From assembly GCA_021158865.1 (NCBI GenBank), contig JAGGSX010000204.1:1-9766 (forward strand): 9,766 nucleotides of DNA, given 5' to 3'. The position numbers were made by a program, and so were the translations under genes. Under the pieces are notes generated by a model, which did no database searches, was not told the DNA's origin, and saw only the letters and a program-made list of their open reading frames with translations. This document shows positions 1 through 7,045 of this stretch, in pieces. Origin of the DNA: Thermoplasmata archaeon (lineage in GTDB: Archaea > Thermoplasmatota > E2 > UBA202 > JdFR-43). How positions within the stretch are numbered: position 1 is the stretch's first letter; each line of letters starts with the position of its first letter.

Positions 1-489
1 CTCCTGATTTCTTTTATATTTCTCATGATATTTCTCATATTTTTCCCATCCTCTTGCCTTTCCTTCATCAATGAGTTTCATTAATTTGAGAAAACCATTC
101 ATTATTCCTTCGGGGCGGGGCATGCATCCTGCTATATATACATCTACTGGCAGGTATTTATCAAGCTGTTTTATTGTATTGTAAGAATCCCAATACATTC
201 CACCATTTATTGGGCATGAACCAAAAGAAATAACATATTTTGGTGATTGCATCTGTTCGTATACTTGAACAACTCTTTTTAAAGTCTTTACTGTTAAATA
301 TCCTGTTACAAGCAAAACATCAGCCTGACGGGGTGTAGCCATTGATATCATTCCAAACCTTTCCATATCATAACGAGATGTCATAACAGGTGGCATTTCT
401 ATTGCCCCACAACCTGTGCAGAAATGAACCATCCATATCGATTTCTTGCTCACAAGTCTTGCAATCTTACTCCAATCTTCATACTTCAT
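1..489 (-). CDS. mbxJ: NuoB-like [4Fe-4S] small subunit of Mbx/Mbs-type respiratory complex (partial, 3' end off window)
   Basis: Read from ATG at 489, 163 codons stay open to the window edge, so the C-terminus is missing. This is the electron-transfer subunit that holds the terminal (N2-like) 4Fe-4S cluster of complex I and group 4 hydrogenase relatives. The four expected ligands are visible: C24 and C27 in HFCTGCGAIE, C92 in FGSC, and C122 in AGCMPRPE. The spaced CxxC pair is the hydrogenase/Mbx form, not the adjacent CC of true NuoB. RYDMERFG and TPRQAD (about residues 39-57) are also typical. The start is fixed by a GGTGAT site 3 bases upstream (GGTG plus 5 bases) and by an ATGA overlap with the NuoH-like gene. 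The partner large subunit should follow to the left. The family is certain; the Mbx assignment rests on gene order. Confidence 0.9.
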   Translation of the reverse strand, partial: MKYEDWSKIARLVSKKSIWMVHFCTGCGAIEMPPVMTSRYDMERFGMISMATPRQADVLLVTGYLTVKTLKRVVQVYEQMQSPKYVISFGSCPINGGMYWDSYNTIKQLDKYLPVDVYIAGCMPRPEGIMNGFLKLMKLIDEGKARGWEKYEKYHEKYKRNQE

Positions 490-1427
490 GTTATCACCAT
501 CCAGTATACCCATATCAATGATATTGTAGCCAGAATTGTTTCATATTTCCAATAAAATTTAAATGCCTGTTCTATCCTAAATCGAGGAAATGCAGTATTT
601 ATTAAAAGGGCTAGAGTAAAAAATATGAATATCAAAACAAGCCATGAAATGAAATTCACAATGCCTGAAAATTTTCCATGGGCTATGACACCACCACCAA
701 AAAATAAATCGACAAAGAAAGTTGTTTCAACAACTATGCTTATTGCTTTATAAATCATCAAGCTTCCAAGATATTTTCCTCCAAATTCAACCATAGGACC
801 GGAGGCAATTTCGTGAGGTGCAATAGGAATATCAAATGGTTGCTCCATCAGCATGCCCTGTAAAGCCATATCTGCCACAGCAGAAGCAAGTAAAAAAGGT
901 GGAATGAATATTGCCCATTGGCTGTGCTGACTTTCAACTATACCTGCAATGGATGTTGTATCATAGTATATCATCAATGCAATCAATGTTATGACAAATG
1001 GCAATTCATAAGAGAGCAGCATAACCAAAGCTCTCATAACCCCTATACCAGCATTTGGATTTCCACTTGCTCCTGCTCCGAGAGCAAATCCCAAAGATGG
1101 TATGGCAAGCAGGTATAAAACGAGGAAAGCATCTCCATCCATGCTTAATAATTTTACGCCTCCAATTGGAAGGAATAATAAAGTTAGCAATATTCCGGAT
1201 ATTGAGAAAAGTAATGCAAGGTCAAAAATCCATCCATGGCTTATGTTTGTCTTTTTGCTCAACAATTTTGCAACATCTATAAAATTTTGATAAAAAGGAG
1301 GGCCAACTCGATTATGAACTCTCGCAACAATCTTTCTTCCTATACCCATGAAAAGTAAGCCTATGGCTGTTCCAGCTATTGCATAACCAGTAAGAATAGC
1401 AATTTTTATTATTAAATCTATAACCAT
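486..1427 (-). CDS. mbxM: NuoH-like membrane anchor subunit of Mbx/Mbs-type complex
   Basis: A 313-residue multi-pass protein of the NuoH/HycD/MbhM family, which anchors the peripheral electron-transfer module to the proton and sodium channels. Visible family marks are RVHNRVGP at residues 36-43 (the RxxxRxGP loop after the first membrane helix), YELPF near 140-144, and the conserved acidic loop EQPFDIPIAPHEIASGP followed by EFGG (about 195-217), whose glutamates are thought to link redox chemistry to ion movement. An in-frame GTG at 1436 would add three residues, but it lies inside the GGGGTGG ribosome site. ATG at 1427 has the 5-base spacing used elsewhere in this operon and is preferred. 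The gene overlaps the upstream antiporter gene by 10 bases and the NuoB-like gene by ATGA. Its position between the two antiporter-like genes and the NuoB gene is the Mbx arrangement. Confidence 0.92.
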   Translation of the reverse strand: MVIDLIIKIAILTGYAIAGTAIGLLFMGIGRKIVARVHNRVGPPFYQNFIDVAKLLSKKTNISHGWIFDLALLFSISGILLTLLFLPIGGVKLLSMDGDAFLVLYLLAIPSLGFALGAGASGNPNAGIGVMRALVMLLSYELPFVITLIALMIYYDTTSIAGIVESQHSQWAIFIPPFLLASAVADMALQGMLMEQPFDIPIAPHEIASGPMVEFGGKYLGSLMIYKAISIVVETTFFVDLFFGGGVIAHGKFSGIVNFISWLVLIFIFFTLALLINTAFPRFRIEQAFKFYWKYETILATISLIWVYWMVIT

Positions 1428-3244
1428 ATCAACCACCCCATTACCGTAAGCAGGAATATTGCAACATATATTGCATAATCCTGAGTAAAACCTGTATAAA
1501 CTTTTCTCAATGTATTTGATAAAATGGCTAATCCTTTATAAATTCCTTTATAATATTCTATTGTTCCGGGTTCAAAATATGGTTTCATCACATCTTCAAC
1601 AGGCTTATAAAAATTGTGGGCTGCATGCATTGAAATGTTTTCATATTTAGATGGAATTTCTCCTGCAAGATAATTATCTTTAAAATCAACAATTCTATGA
1701 GGTTTTGATTTATAAATTAAAAATGCTGGAATTAATGCAGCAATCAATGTTATAAGAACAGCTATTGCATTATATGAAGCAAGGCTTGTTTTTATGGTAA
1801 ATACCGTATGTGGAATGGAAGCAATGCCAGCATCTGAAAGAGCACGACTCATCATATCCAGCGCATATCCAGGAAAAATAACAAAAATTATCATCGGCAA
1901 AACCAAAACAAACATGGCTGCAAGCATGCTTTTTGGCGCTTCTTTAATATCTGGATGATTGTTGCCTCCCAAAAAAACACCATACAATATGCGAAATGAA
2001 TACAAGAAGGCGCCGACGCCCGCAATGAGCATTATTGGCGCCACAAATATGTATTTTGCTTTTATGGCTGCTTCATACAGAAGCCATTTTGCAGCAAAAC
2101 CGCTCGTTATTGGAATTGCAGCAAGTGTGAATATTGAAAGCAATGCAATCGTGAAAGTAATGGGCATTTTATATGCAACTCCTCCAAGTTCACTTATCTT
2201 CCACTTGCCAGTTCTATATGCTACGGCACCTGCAGCAAGGAAAAGAACTGCTTTGAAAAATGCATGATTAAAAGCCTGAAATAAAGCTCCTGTTATTGCC
2301 AACTGACTCCCAATTCCAAGCCCAACTGCAATATAGCCAAGTTGCCCTATTGAAGAATAAGCCAATAACTTTCTTATGTCATCTTGCATGAATGCTATTA
2401 TTGTTGCTATGAATGCTGACAGTGCTCCTATAACGGCGAGTATGTAATTTGGAGAAATATGAGAAAAATATTCTTCCATTATTTTTGCTCCTGGTAATGA
2501 AAACATGAATAAAAACATTCCATAGTAACCAAGCTTACTAAGCCCACCGGCGAGAAAAGCCACAAATGGTTCATCTGATTTTGAATAAACTACAGGAGCC
2601 CATACATGCAATGGCATTAATGCCGCCTTAACAGCAAATCCAGATATCATCGAAATTATTGCAACAACTGTTTCCAAATTTGGTGTTAAATTAATTTCCG
2701 AAAATAACAATGAATTATTTTGAGAATACAAAAGCAAGATTCCAAATATTATTAAAAATGCTGATAAAGTAGAAAATACAAGATAAATTATTGTAGCCTC
2801 TTTATCTTTATTTCTATAAATCAGGATGAAAGAAGACCATGACATCATTTCCCAGAATAGAAATAATGTAAGCATATCTCTCGCAAGTAATATTCCAAAA
2901 GATGAAAACAAGGCCAAAAGCATGAAAGGATAAAACCCATCGTTTTTATCATAAAATGAATATGAGAAAAGCATTATTGCAGGGAAAAGAGAGAATATCA
3001 TAATCCCAAAAAACCATGATAATGGAGTTATCGCGAGATGTAATGTTATTCCAGATATTGCAATATTCATTGATTTTTCAATCCCAAAAGAAATGAATTT
3101 AAATCCATACATACTTGCCCAATCAAGCAATGCAACTAAAGGAAGTAAAGAAATAAAGAAGGCTATTATAGCAGCAAGCTTTTTTCCAACAAAAAATGTT
3201 ATTAATATCGCAAGCAACAATTCAGCTATTATTATATCAAGCAT
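1418..3244 (-). CDS. mbxH': Second antiporter-like (NuoL/MrpA-type) subunit, MbxH'-like
   Basis: A 608-residue polytopic protein of the proton-conducting membrane transporter family (Proton_antipo_M). The full set of ion-path residues is present: E132 in FLFWEMMSW (helix 5), K206 in GFAVKAALMPLH with H213, K237 in GGLSKLGYYG (broken helix 8), H327 and K331 in NHAFFKAVLF, and K386 in SGFAAKW (helix 12). DDIRKLLAYSSIGQLGY (about 288-304) is the classic family stretch. After about residue 510 there is a polar cytoplasmic segment of some 75 residues and a final membrane helix (about 589-607), resembling the C-terminal extension of NuoL-like subunits. A GGAGGTG site lies 5 bases before the ATG, which directly abuts the TGA of the preceding mrpD-like gene. 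It most likely acts as the second pumping unit beside the MrpD-like subunit. Confidence 0.92.
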   Translation of the reverse strand: MLDIIIAELLLAILITFFVGKKLAAIIAFFISLLPLVALLDWASMYGFKFISFGIEKSMNIAISGITLHLAITPLSWFFGIMIFSLFPAIMLFSYSFYDKNDGFYPFMLLALFSSFGILLARDMLTLFLFWEMMSWSSFILIYRNKDKEATIIYLVFSTLSAFLIIFGILLLYSQNNSLLFSEINLTPNLETVVAIISMISGFAVKAALMPLHVWAPVVYSKSDEPFVAFLAGGLSKLGYYGMFLFMFSLPGAKIMEEYFSHISPNYILAVIGALSAFIATIIAFMQDDIRKLLAYSSIGQLGYIAVGLGIGSQLAITGALFQAFNHAFFKAVLFLAAGAVAYRTGKWKISELGGVAYKMPITFTIALLSIFTLAAIPITSGFAAKWLLYEAAIKAKYIFVAPIMLIAGVGAFLYSFRILYGVFLGGNNHPDIKEAPKSMLAAMFVLVLPMIIFVIFPGYALDMMSRALSDAGIASIPHTVFTIKTSLASYNAIAVLITLIAALIPAFLIYKSKPHRIVDFKDNYLAGEIPSKYENISMHAAHNFYKPVEDVMKPYFEPGTIEYYKGIYKGLAILSNTLRKVYTGFTQDYAIYVAIFLLTVMGWLIWL

Positions 3245-4588
3245 TCACACACCTCCTAACAAATGCATGTTAGCCATTTTATAAATAAAAGGAAGCAATC
3301 CAAATGCGAGAGAAAATGTTGAAAGAACAGCCATCGGGTAAGCATAGCTTGCCTCCATCTTTTCTTCTCCAATGCTGCGATGCAAATACCTTGCAAAATA
3401 TGCAGCTTCAATTATTCCAGAAAAGAATATTAAAATTATGACAAGCCAGAGTTTTTCGCTGGCGGCGCCAAGAAAGAGATACCATTTCCCCCAGAAGCCT
3501 GCAAGAGGAGGCATTCCTATAAGGCTCAATACAGCTGTTATACCGCCATATTTTGTCAATGCACTTCCCATTTTATTTTTATGACTTAGAAGGAAGAGAG
3601 ATGATTTTGCTGAAGCATGGCTAACTATAAGGAAAAATGAAGCCGGAATTGAATATCTTATTCCCTGACTAACTAAAGAGAATGCAATCAAAATAAGACC
3701 CATCTGTCCTATTGATGAATAAGCAAGCATTCTTTTTGCATCAGTTTGCATAAAGGCTGCAATCTCGCCCATTAAAAGAGTCGCCACACCAATCCATAAA
3801 GCAATCTCATAAGTATGCATTGATGGGAAAATGACTATCAGAAGGCGGGCTATTGCATAAATCGCTGCTTTAGATGGACCAAAAGATAGCAATGAAGCTA
3901 TGCCAGAACTTGCTCCTTCATAAACATCTGGAACCCATCCATTTAATGGAAATAATTCTGCTTCAACTCCTATACCTGTTAAAAGAAATGCAAATGATAT
4001 CCATTTAATGTTTTCATTCATCATTGAAATTCTATTTGCTATATCATATATATTCAAACTTTTCATTTGGCTATAAATCAAAGCTATGCCCATCAATATG
4101 AATGTCGAACCAAGAGAACCGAGTATCATATATTTTATTGCTCCTTCCACTGCCTTTTCGCTTTTTTTAGATGCAACCAATGCATAAGAAGCAACAGCAG
4201 TTATTTCAAAAAATACAAACATATTAAATATATCTCCAGTTATGACAATTCCTGTAGAACCTGCTATGGCGAGTAAGTAAAGCATGTGAAACTTGAAACT
4301 CTTTTCTTTTAAAGTTGAAACAAAATTTATCGCTCCAAATACATTTATTATTAAGGCAAGCAGAGCAGAAAGATTATCAATTGCAAGATAAATTCCTACT
4401 GGGGGGGAAAATGCTATTATTTCATAAATCATTCCTTTATTATAAACTTCAAAAAGGACTAAAATTGAAAAGATGGAATTCAATGTTAGTATTGAAATTG
4501 TGAACCATTTTGATATTTTCCTAATTAAAGGAATTAAAAATGCAGATAGCAAAGGAATTGCTATCAGCAATACTGCATGCACTACCAT
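3245..4588 (-). CDS. mbxH: MrpD-like antiporter subunit, MbxH-like, with Glu at the helix-7 lysine position
   Basis: A 447-residue membrane protein of the MrpD/NuoN-type antiporter family. E128 in FNMFVFFEITAVASY is the conserved helix-5 glutamate, K240 in FGPSKAAIYAIAR is the broken-helix-8 lysine, DAKRMLAYSSIGQMG (about 283-297) is the family core, K328 in HASAKSSLF is the later channel lysine, and GFWGKWYLF (about 364-372) is helix 12. At the place where these proteins usually carry a helix-7 lysine (GxxxKxxxFPLH), this one reads GIGVEAELFPLNGW, so E209 replaces the lysine and asparagine replaces the usual histidine. The neighbouring H' gene has the usual residues. The start is ATG 4588 with GGAGGG upstream; it overlaps the mrpC-like gene by 7 bases. 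It probably works with MrpE/F/G/B/C as the Na+/H+ antiporter half of the complex. Confidence 0.92.
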   Translation of the reverse strand: MVVHAVLLIAIPLLSAFLIPLIRKISKWFTISILTLNSIFSILVLFEVYNKGMIYEIIAFSPPVGIYLAIDNLSALLALIINVFGAINFVSTLKEKSFKFHMLYLLAIAGSTGIVITGDIFNMFVFFEITAVASYALVASKKSEKAVEGAIKYMILGSLGSTFILMGIALIYSQMKSLNIYDIANRISMMNENIKWISFAFLLTGIGVEAELFPLNGWVPDVYEGASSGIASLLSFGPSKAAIYAIARLLIVIFPSMHTYEIALWIGVATLLMGEIAAFMQTDAKRMLAYSSIGQMGLILIAFSLVSQGIRYSIPASFFLIVSHASAKSSLFLLSHKNKMGSALTKYGGITAVLSLIGMPPLAGFWGKWYLFLGAASEKLWLVIILIFFSGIIEAAYFARYLHRSIGEEKMEASYAYPMAVLSTFSLAFGLLPFIYKMANMHLLGGV

Positions 4589-4923
4589 TTCATCCCTCCT
4601 TTATATTCCAATGTTCCTTTTTTTGAGTGATATTTTATTAACAATACCAAAGCGAGAGCTGTAACAGATACTCCAATAACAATGGCTGTTAAAACCAAAG
4701 CCTGTGGCAAAGGGTCAACATATTTCGCAAAATTTGCATTTTCTATTGGAGCTGTCCCTCCTGGAAGGTATCCAATGGTTATAAGCATTAAATTGACTCC
4801 TGTATCCATGATTGAAAGAGAAATGAATATTTTCATCAGATTTCTTTTTGTCATAACTCCATATAGTCCTATTGACAATAGAGATGCGACTGTGAAATAT
4901 GAAGCCATTATAACTCCATTCAT
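4582..4923 (-). CDS. mbxG: MrpC/NuoK-like subunit, MbxG-like
   Basis: A 113-residue protein with three predicted membrane helices (about 6-24, 29-48, 73-97), the size and shape of MrpC/MnhC and NuoK. The second helix reads SLSIMDTGVNLMLITIGYLPGG; an aspartate sits where NuoK has a glutamate, within the V/A-N-L core common to the family. The third helix, LPQALVLTAIVIGVSVTALALVL, is the typical PQALVLTAIVI signature. In Mrp antiporters this subunit pairs with MrpD next to the antiporter channel, and the same adjacency is seen here. The start is ATG 4923 with GGAGGTG 5 bases before it, and ATGA overlaps the end of the mrpB-like gene. A second ATG five codons later lacks this spacing and is less likely. 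Confidence 0.92.
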   Translation of the reverse strand: MNGVIMASYFTVASLLSIGLYGVMTKRNLMKIFISLSIMDTGVNLMLITIGYLPGGTAPIENANFAKYVDPLPQALVLTAIVIGVSVTALALVLLIKYHSKKGTLEYKGGMKW

Positions 4924-5651
4924 TCCTGCACCTCCTTTAAATTCTGAATAACAGATGCAAGTTCTGAACCAACTTTAAATCCAACTGCAATGTATATTAG
5001 AGGTATTATTCCAGCACTAATTAAATAGCCAACATTTCCAAGGTTAAGATAATTCTGCAAGAAATATGTTGCAAATATTAAGCCAAACAATCCAATCAAA
5101 ACAAATGTTATTCCAGCAAGGCTCTCCAGCACCGATAATCTTTTTTCATTCATGAAAAATTTTGGATATGAAAGCATCATAAGCAAAAAGCCAGAAGCAA
5201 TGACAGACCCGCCGGGAAAACCGCCGCCTGGCGTAAGGTGACCATGAATGAATATGTAGGCGCCTGTGAGCAATGCGAATGGTAGAACAATTTTTGAACC
5301 TTCTCTCAAAATTAAGTTAGCTTCTCTTTTGTTTTTTTTCCTTGAATAAAGGTTATATAGCAGGAAGCCTACGCCTGTCGCAGCTGTGAAAAGCACCGTT
5401 ACCTCTCCAAGAGTGTCGAATCCACGGTATTCAACAACTATTGCAGTAACAACATTGATTGCGCCAGTCTCATTTTTTGTGTCTTTTATATAATGCTGGG
5501 GCACACTCTCATTTGCACTACTTTCATTTATTGGATTTGTATAATCATATTTATTCTCCATATAATTGTATGATGATGAAATTTGGTAAAATGCAAAAGT
5601 TAATGATAAGAAAAAAATTACTGTTATGACTACACTAGCCTGTTTCCTCAT
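4920..5651 (-). CDS. mbxF: MrpB-like subunit combining MbhE- and MbhF-type regions (MbxF-like)
   Basis: A 243-residue membrane protein. Residues 1-27 form an N-terminal membrane helix, 28-62 a polar loop probably outside the cell, and 65-98 the MbhE-type segment (NVVTAIVVEYRGFDTLGE). About 115-240 form the MnhB/MrpB domain, with the diagnostic GHLTPGGGFPGGSV stretch and four membrane helices. Mbh clusters encode these two parts as separate genes; here they form one protein, as in mbx operons. The outer loop has three N-x-S/T sequons (N42, N47, N60). A GTG at 5660 would add three residues, but it is part of the AGAGGTGG ribosome site. ATG 5651, 5 bases after that site and in ATGA overlap with the upstream gene, is the start. 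The role is within the Na+/H+ antiporter module. Confidence 0.9.
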   Translation of the reverse strand: MRKQASVVITVIFFLSLTFAFYQISSSYNYMENKYDYTNPINESSANESVPQHYIKDTKNETGAINVVTAIVVEYRGFDTLGEVTVLFTAATGVGFLLYNLYSRKKNKREANLILREGSKIVLPFALLTGAYIFIHGHLTPGGGFPGGSVIASGFLLMMLSYPKFFMNEKRLSVLESLAGITFVLIGLFGLIFATYFLQNYLNLGNVGYLISAGIIPLIYIAVGFKVGSELASVIQNLKEVQE

Positions 5652-5896
5652 TCTTCCCACCTCTCTGTTTTACCTATAGCATAAATAAATACAGCCATTG
5701 TCAAGCCGGCTCCAATAGAAGCTTCTGTTATTGCAACATCTGGTGCTTGTAAAAGCAAAAACATTATGGAAACAACCAGACTTGCAATACCCATGGATAT
5801 TGCTGCTGACAGCAAATCTTTTGTTTTAATGGCATATAATGCTGATGCAATAGCAAGAAATGACATGACCCAGGCTATTATTGTAAATTCTATCAT
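5648..5896 (-). CDS. mbxD: MbhD-like subunit (DUF4040 / MrpA C-terminal-type)
   Basis: A small 82-residue protein with three membrane helices (about 4-22, 28-48, 58-75). It matches the MbhD/DUF4040 family, which corresponds to a C-terminal piece of MrpA in bacterial Mrp antiporters. The segment LLSAAISMGIASL followed by LLLQAPDVAITEASIGAGL (about residues 28-66) is characteristic: the acidic residues of APDVAxTEA in the membrane are conserved in the family and are thought to take part in ion transfer. The start is ATG 5896 behind AGGAGAG, in ATGA overlap with the mrpG-like gene; its own TGA overlaps the next ATG. Short length is normal for this subunit. Confidence 0.9.
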   Translation of the reverse strand: MIEFTIIAWVMSFLAIASALYAIKTKDLLSAAISMGIASLVVSIMFLLLQAPDVAITEASIGAGLTMAVFIYAIGKTERWEE

Positions 5897-6219
5897 TTTT
5901 TTCTCTCCTTATATTTATCAATTATGCTCTTCTCCCATAATTTTACACCGGCGTTGTATGATGCTCTCGCCAATGCACTCGCTCCTACTGGAGCTGTAAG
6001 AACAACAAAAAGTGCTATTATCAGCAATTTAATCATCCATGATAACTCAATTAAGCCAATTCCAAATAAAAATGATAAAACGCCTAACGTGGTTGTTTTT
6101 GTTGATGCTTGCATTCTGTTATATACGTCTGGCATTCTCACCAATCCAATTGTTCCAAATAGAAAGAATAGAGAACCTATAAGGATGAATATCATGCCAA
6201 TGTATTCAAGCCATATCAT
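5893..6219 (-). CDS. mbxC: MrpG/MnhG-like subunit, MbxC-like
   Basis: A 108-residue protein of the PhaG/MnhG/YufB family with three membrane helices (about 6-27, 39-57, 61-85). FFLFGTIGLVRMPDVYNRMQASTKTTTLG (split over about residues 18-46) is the family hallmark, with RMPDxYxRxxA strictly typical. APVGASALARASYNAG near the third helix is also conserved (usually P-V-x-A-H-x-hydrophobic; here the histidine is replaced by serine/alanine). It is a structural part of the Mrp antiporter module, adjacent to MrpF and MrpE. The start is ATG 6219, preceded by GGAGGGGGG, in ATGA overlap with the mrpF-like gene. The lysine/arginine-rich tail (KYKERKK) suggests a cytoplasmic C-terminus. Confidence 0.92.
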   Translation of the reverse strand: MIWLEYIGMIFILIGSLFFLFGTIGLVRMPDVYNRMQASTKTTTLGVLSFLFGIGLIELSWMIKLLIIALFVVLTAPVGASALARASYNAGVKLWEKSIIDKYKERKK

Positions 6220-6476
6220 AATCCCCCCTCCAAATAGCGTGCTATTGCTACAACACCTATGAAAGCAAGTATTGCATATACAAGGGCAACATCAAGATAT
6301 ATAAAACGAGAAGATAGAAGAGCAATCAAAACTAATAAGGCAGTTGTTATATTTGTAAGGGCGTCTAAAGCTACAGCTCTATCAGAAGCAGTTGGACCCT
6401 TTAACAATCTATATGTGCCAAGAGCGATGGCAAGAGAAAGAATTGATATTATCAAATAAAAGAAATAAATATTCAA
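6216..6476 (-). CDS. mbxB: MrpF/MnhF-like subunit, MbxB-like, TTG start
   Basis: An 86-residue, three-helix membrane protein of the MrpF/PhaF family. RLLKGPTASDRAVALDALT (residues 23-41) is the family signature, with the conserved P-x-x-x-D-R core; the last helix, DVALVYAILAFIGVVAIARYLEGG, is also typical. The start codon is TTG at 6476. It overlaps the TGA of the mrpE-like gene (TTGA) and lies 5 bases after GAGGGGGGTG, the same spacing as in the neighbouring genes; no ATG fits better. A weak start codon with a strong ribosome site and translational coupling could tune the amount made. Confidence 0.9.
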   Translation of the reverse strand: MNIYFFYLIISILSLAIALGTYRLLKGPTASDRAVALDALTNITTALLVLIALLSSRFIYLDVALVYAILAFIGVVAIARYLEGGL

Positions 6477-6988
6477 GAATACACCCCCCTCAGTAATTTT
6501 TCAAATTTTCCTTTTATTATGTCCCCTGCTTTTTTGATTTCTGTACTTTTTATGTCAACCCAATGAATATATGCTCTGTTGTCGTCATAATCAATTGTCA
6601 TTGTTCCTGGTGTCAGAGTTATTGCATTTCCAAGAAAAAGTTTTGCAGATGGTTGTCTTAATTTTGTTTCTATTTCAACTATACCAGGGTTAATCGGCAG
6701 GCTTGGAGATAAAACAATTCTTGCCATATGCAAGTTTGCTTTTACCATCTCTTTTAAAAAAACGATGAGAAATACTATAAAATATGCTATCCTACGAGGA
6801 TTGAAATATTTTATTCCAAGCCCTTTGAATTTTTTATATGTTAGAAAGGATGTTCCTAAAGCAATGACAAATCCAGCAAAAAATTCCTCTACAAACATAC
6901 CAGCAGATAAATTAGGGTTATATATGAGCCCAAGCCATATCAGAGTTAATATTATAGTAACATATACAAATGAACTCCCTCCTTCCAT
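6473..6988 (-). CDS. mbxA: MrpE/MnhE-like subunit, MbxA-like, first gene of operon
   Basis: A 171-residue protein of the MrpE/PhaE family. It has N-terminal membrane helices (about 7-24, 29-48 and 66-86) and a soluble C-terminal domain from about residue 95. LGNAITLTPGTMTIDYDDN followed by IHWVDI (about 119-144) is the classic MrpE motif. In Mrp complexes MrpE is a small subunit needed for assembly and activity. The ATG at 6988 has no ribosome site before it; a GGAGGG occurs just inside the coding region but no start codon follows it at a useful distance. With a TATA-like element about 31 bases upstream, a leaderless or very short-leader transcript is likely. The whole operon down to at least position 1 probably depends on this promoter, since every following junction overlaps or abuts. 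Confidence 0.92.
   Translation of the reverse strand: MEGGSSFVYVTIILTLIWLGLIYNPNLSAGMFVEEFFAGFVIALGTSFLTYKKFKGLGIKYFNPRRIAYFIVFLIVFLKEMVKANLHMARIVLSPSLPINPGIVEIETKLRQPSAKLFLGNAITLTPGTMTIDYDDNRAYIHWVDIKSTEIKKAGDIIKGKFEKLLRGVYS
6482..6491 (-). promoter_or_regulatory. Strong ribosome binding site deciding the TTG start of mbxB
   Basis: On the minus strand the sequence GAGGGGGGTG lies 5 bases before the TTG at 6476. Its fit to the 3' end of archaeal 16S rRNA supports the non-ATG start. It lies inside the end of the mrpE-like gene. Confidence 0.7.
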
Positions 6989-6989
6989 G

Positions 6990-7005
6990 ATACCACAAGA
7001 GGTAT
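6990..7005. promoter_or_regulatory. Small dyad just upstream of the mbx operon start
   Basis: ATACC and GGTAT form a perfect 5-base inverted repeat around ACAAGA, immediately before the mrpE-like ATG. It would cover the predicted transcription start of the operon, where a repressor could act. The divergent Lrp-type regulator is the obvious candidate, but short dyads occur by chance. Confidence 0.3.
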
Positions 7006-7010
7006 ATATG

Positions 7011-7023
7011 CGGAATATATAAT
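7011..7023. promoter_or_regulatory. Shared AT-rich core promoter (BRE/TATA-like) between mbx operon and lrp gene
   Basis: On the plus strand CGGAA (possible BRE) is followed by TATATAAT, whose centre is 26-27 bases before the lrp ATG, the usual archaeal TATA-to-start distance for leaderless messages. On the minus strand the same bases read TTATATATT, about 31 bases before the mrpE-like ATG. The element lies close to the midpoint of the 57-base gap, so one TATA region may serve both directions. Confidence 0.5.
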
Positions 7024-7029
7024 AATTTG

Positions 7030-7044
7030 GTTTAAAATTCGAAC
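7030..7044. promoter_or_regulatory. Imperfect dyad before the lrp start, possible autoregulatory site
   Basis: GTTTAAAATTCGAAC is an imperfect palindrome (5 of 7 pairs) with an AT-rich centre and GTT/AAC ends, the general form of sites bound by Lrp/AsnC proteins. It ends 1 base before the ATG of the Lrp-type gene, between its TATA box and its start, so binding would be expected to repress its own gene. Confidence 0.3.
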
Positions 7045-7045
7045 T

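Noticed and set aside
1428..1436. GTG start three codons upstream of the NuoH-like ATG
   Set aside because: The GTG is part of the GGGGTGG ribosome site; ATG 1427 has the standard spacing.
1959..2267. Plus-strand open frame of 102 residues inside the H' gene
   Set aside because: It is a frame shadow of a clearly conserved antiporter gene on the other strand, without promoter or ribosome site; the same holds for the other plus-strand frames between 918 and 7022 and the minus-strand frames at 8203-8437.
5652..5660. GTG start three codons upstream of the MrpB-like ATG
   Set aside because: The GTG is part of the AGAGGTGG ribosome site and would break the ATGA overlap pattern.
1..6988. Reading the cluster as NADH dehydrogenase (nuo) or as Mbh hydrogenase
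   Set aside because: No NuoA/C/D/I/J-type genes are visible; MrpE/F/G/B/C are present, and the H-H'-M-J order and the CxxC form of the NuoB-like subunit point to Mbx/Mbs.
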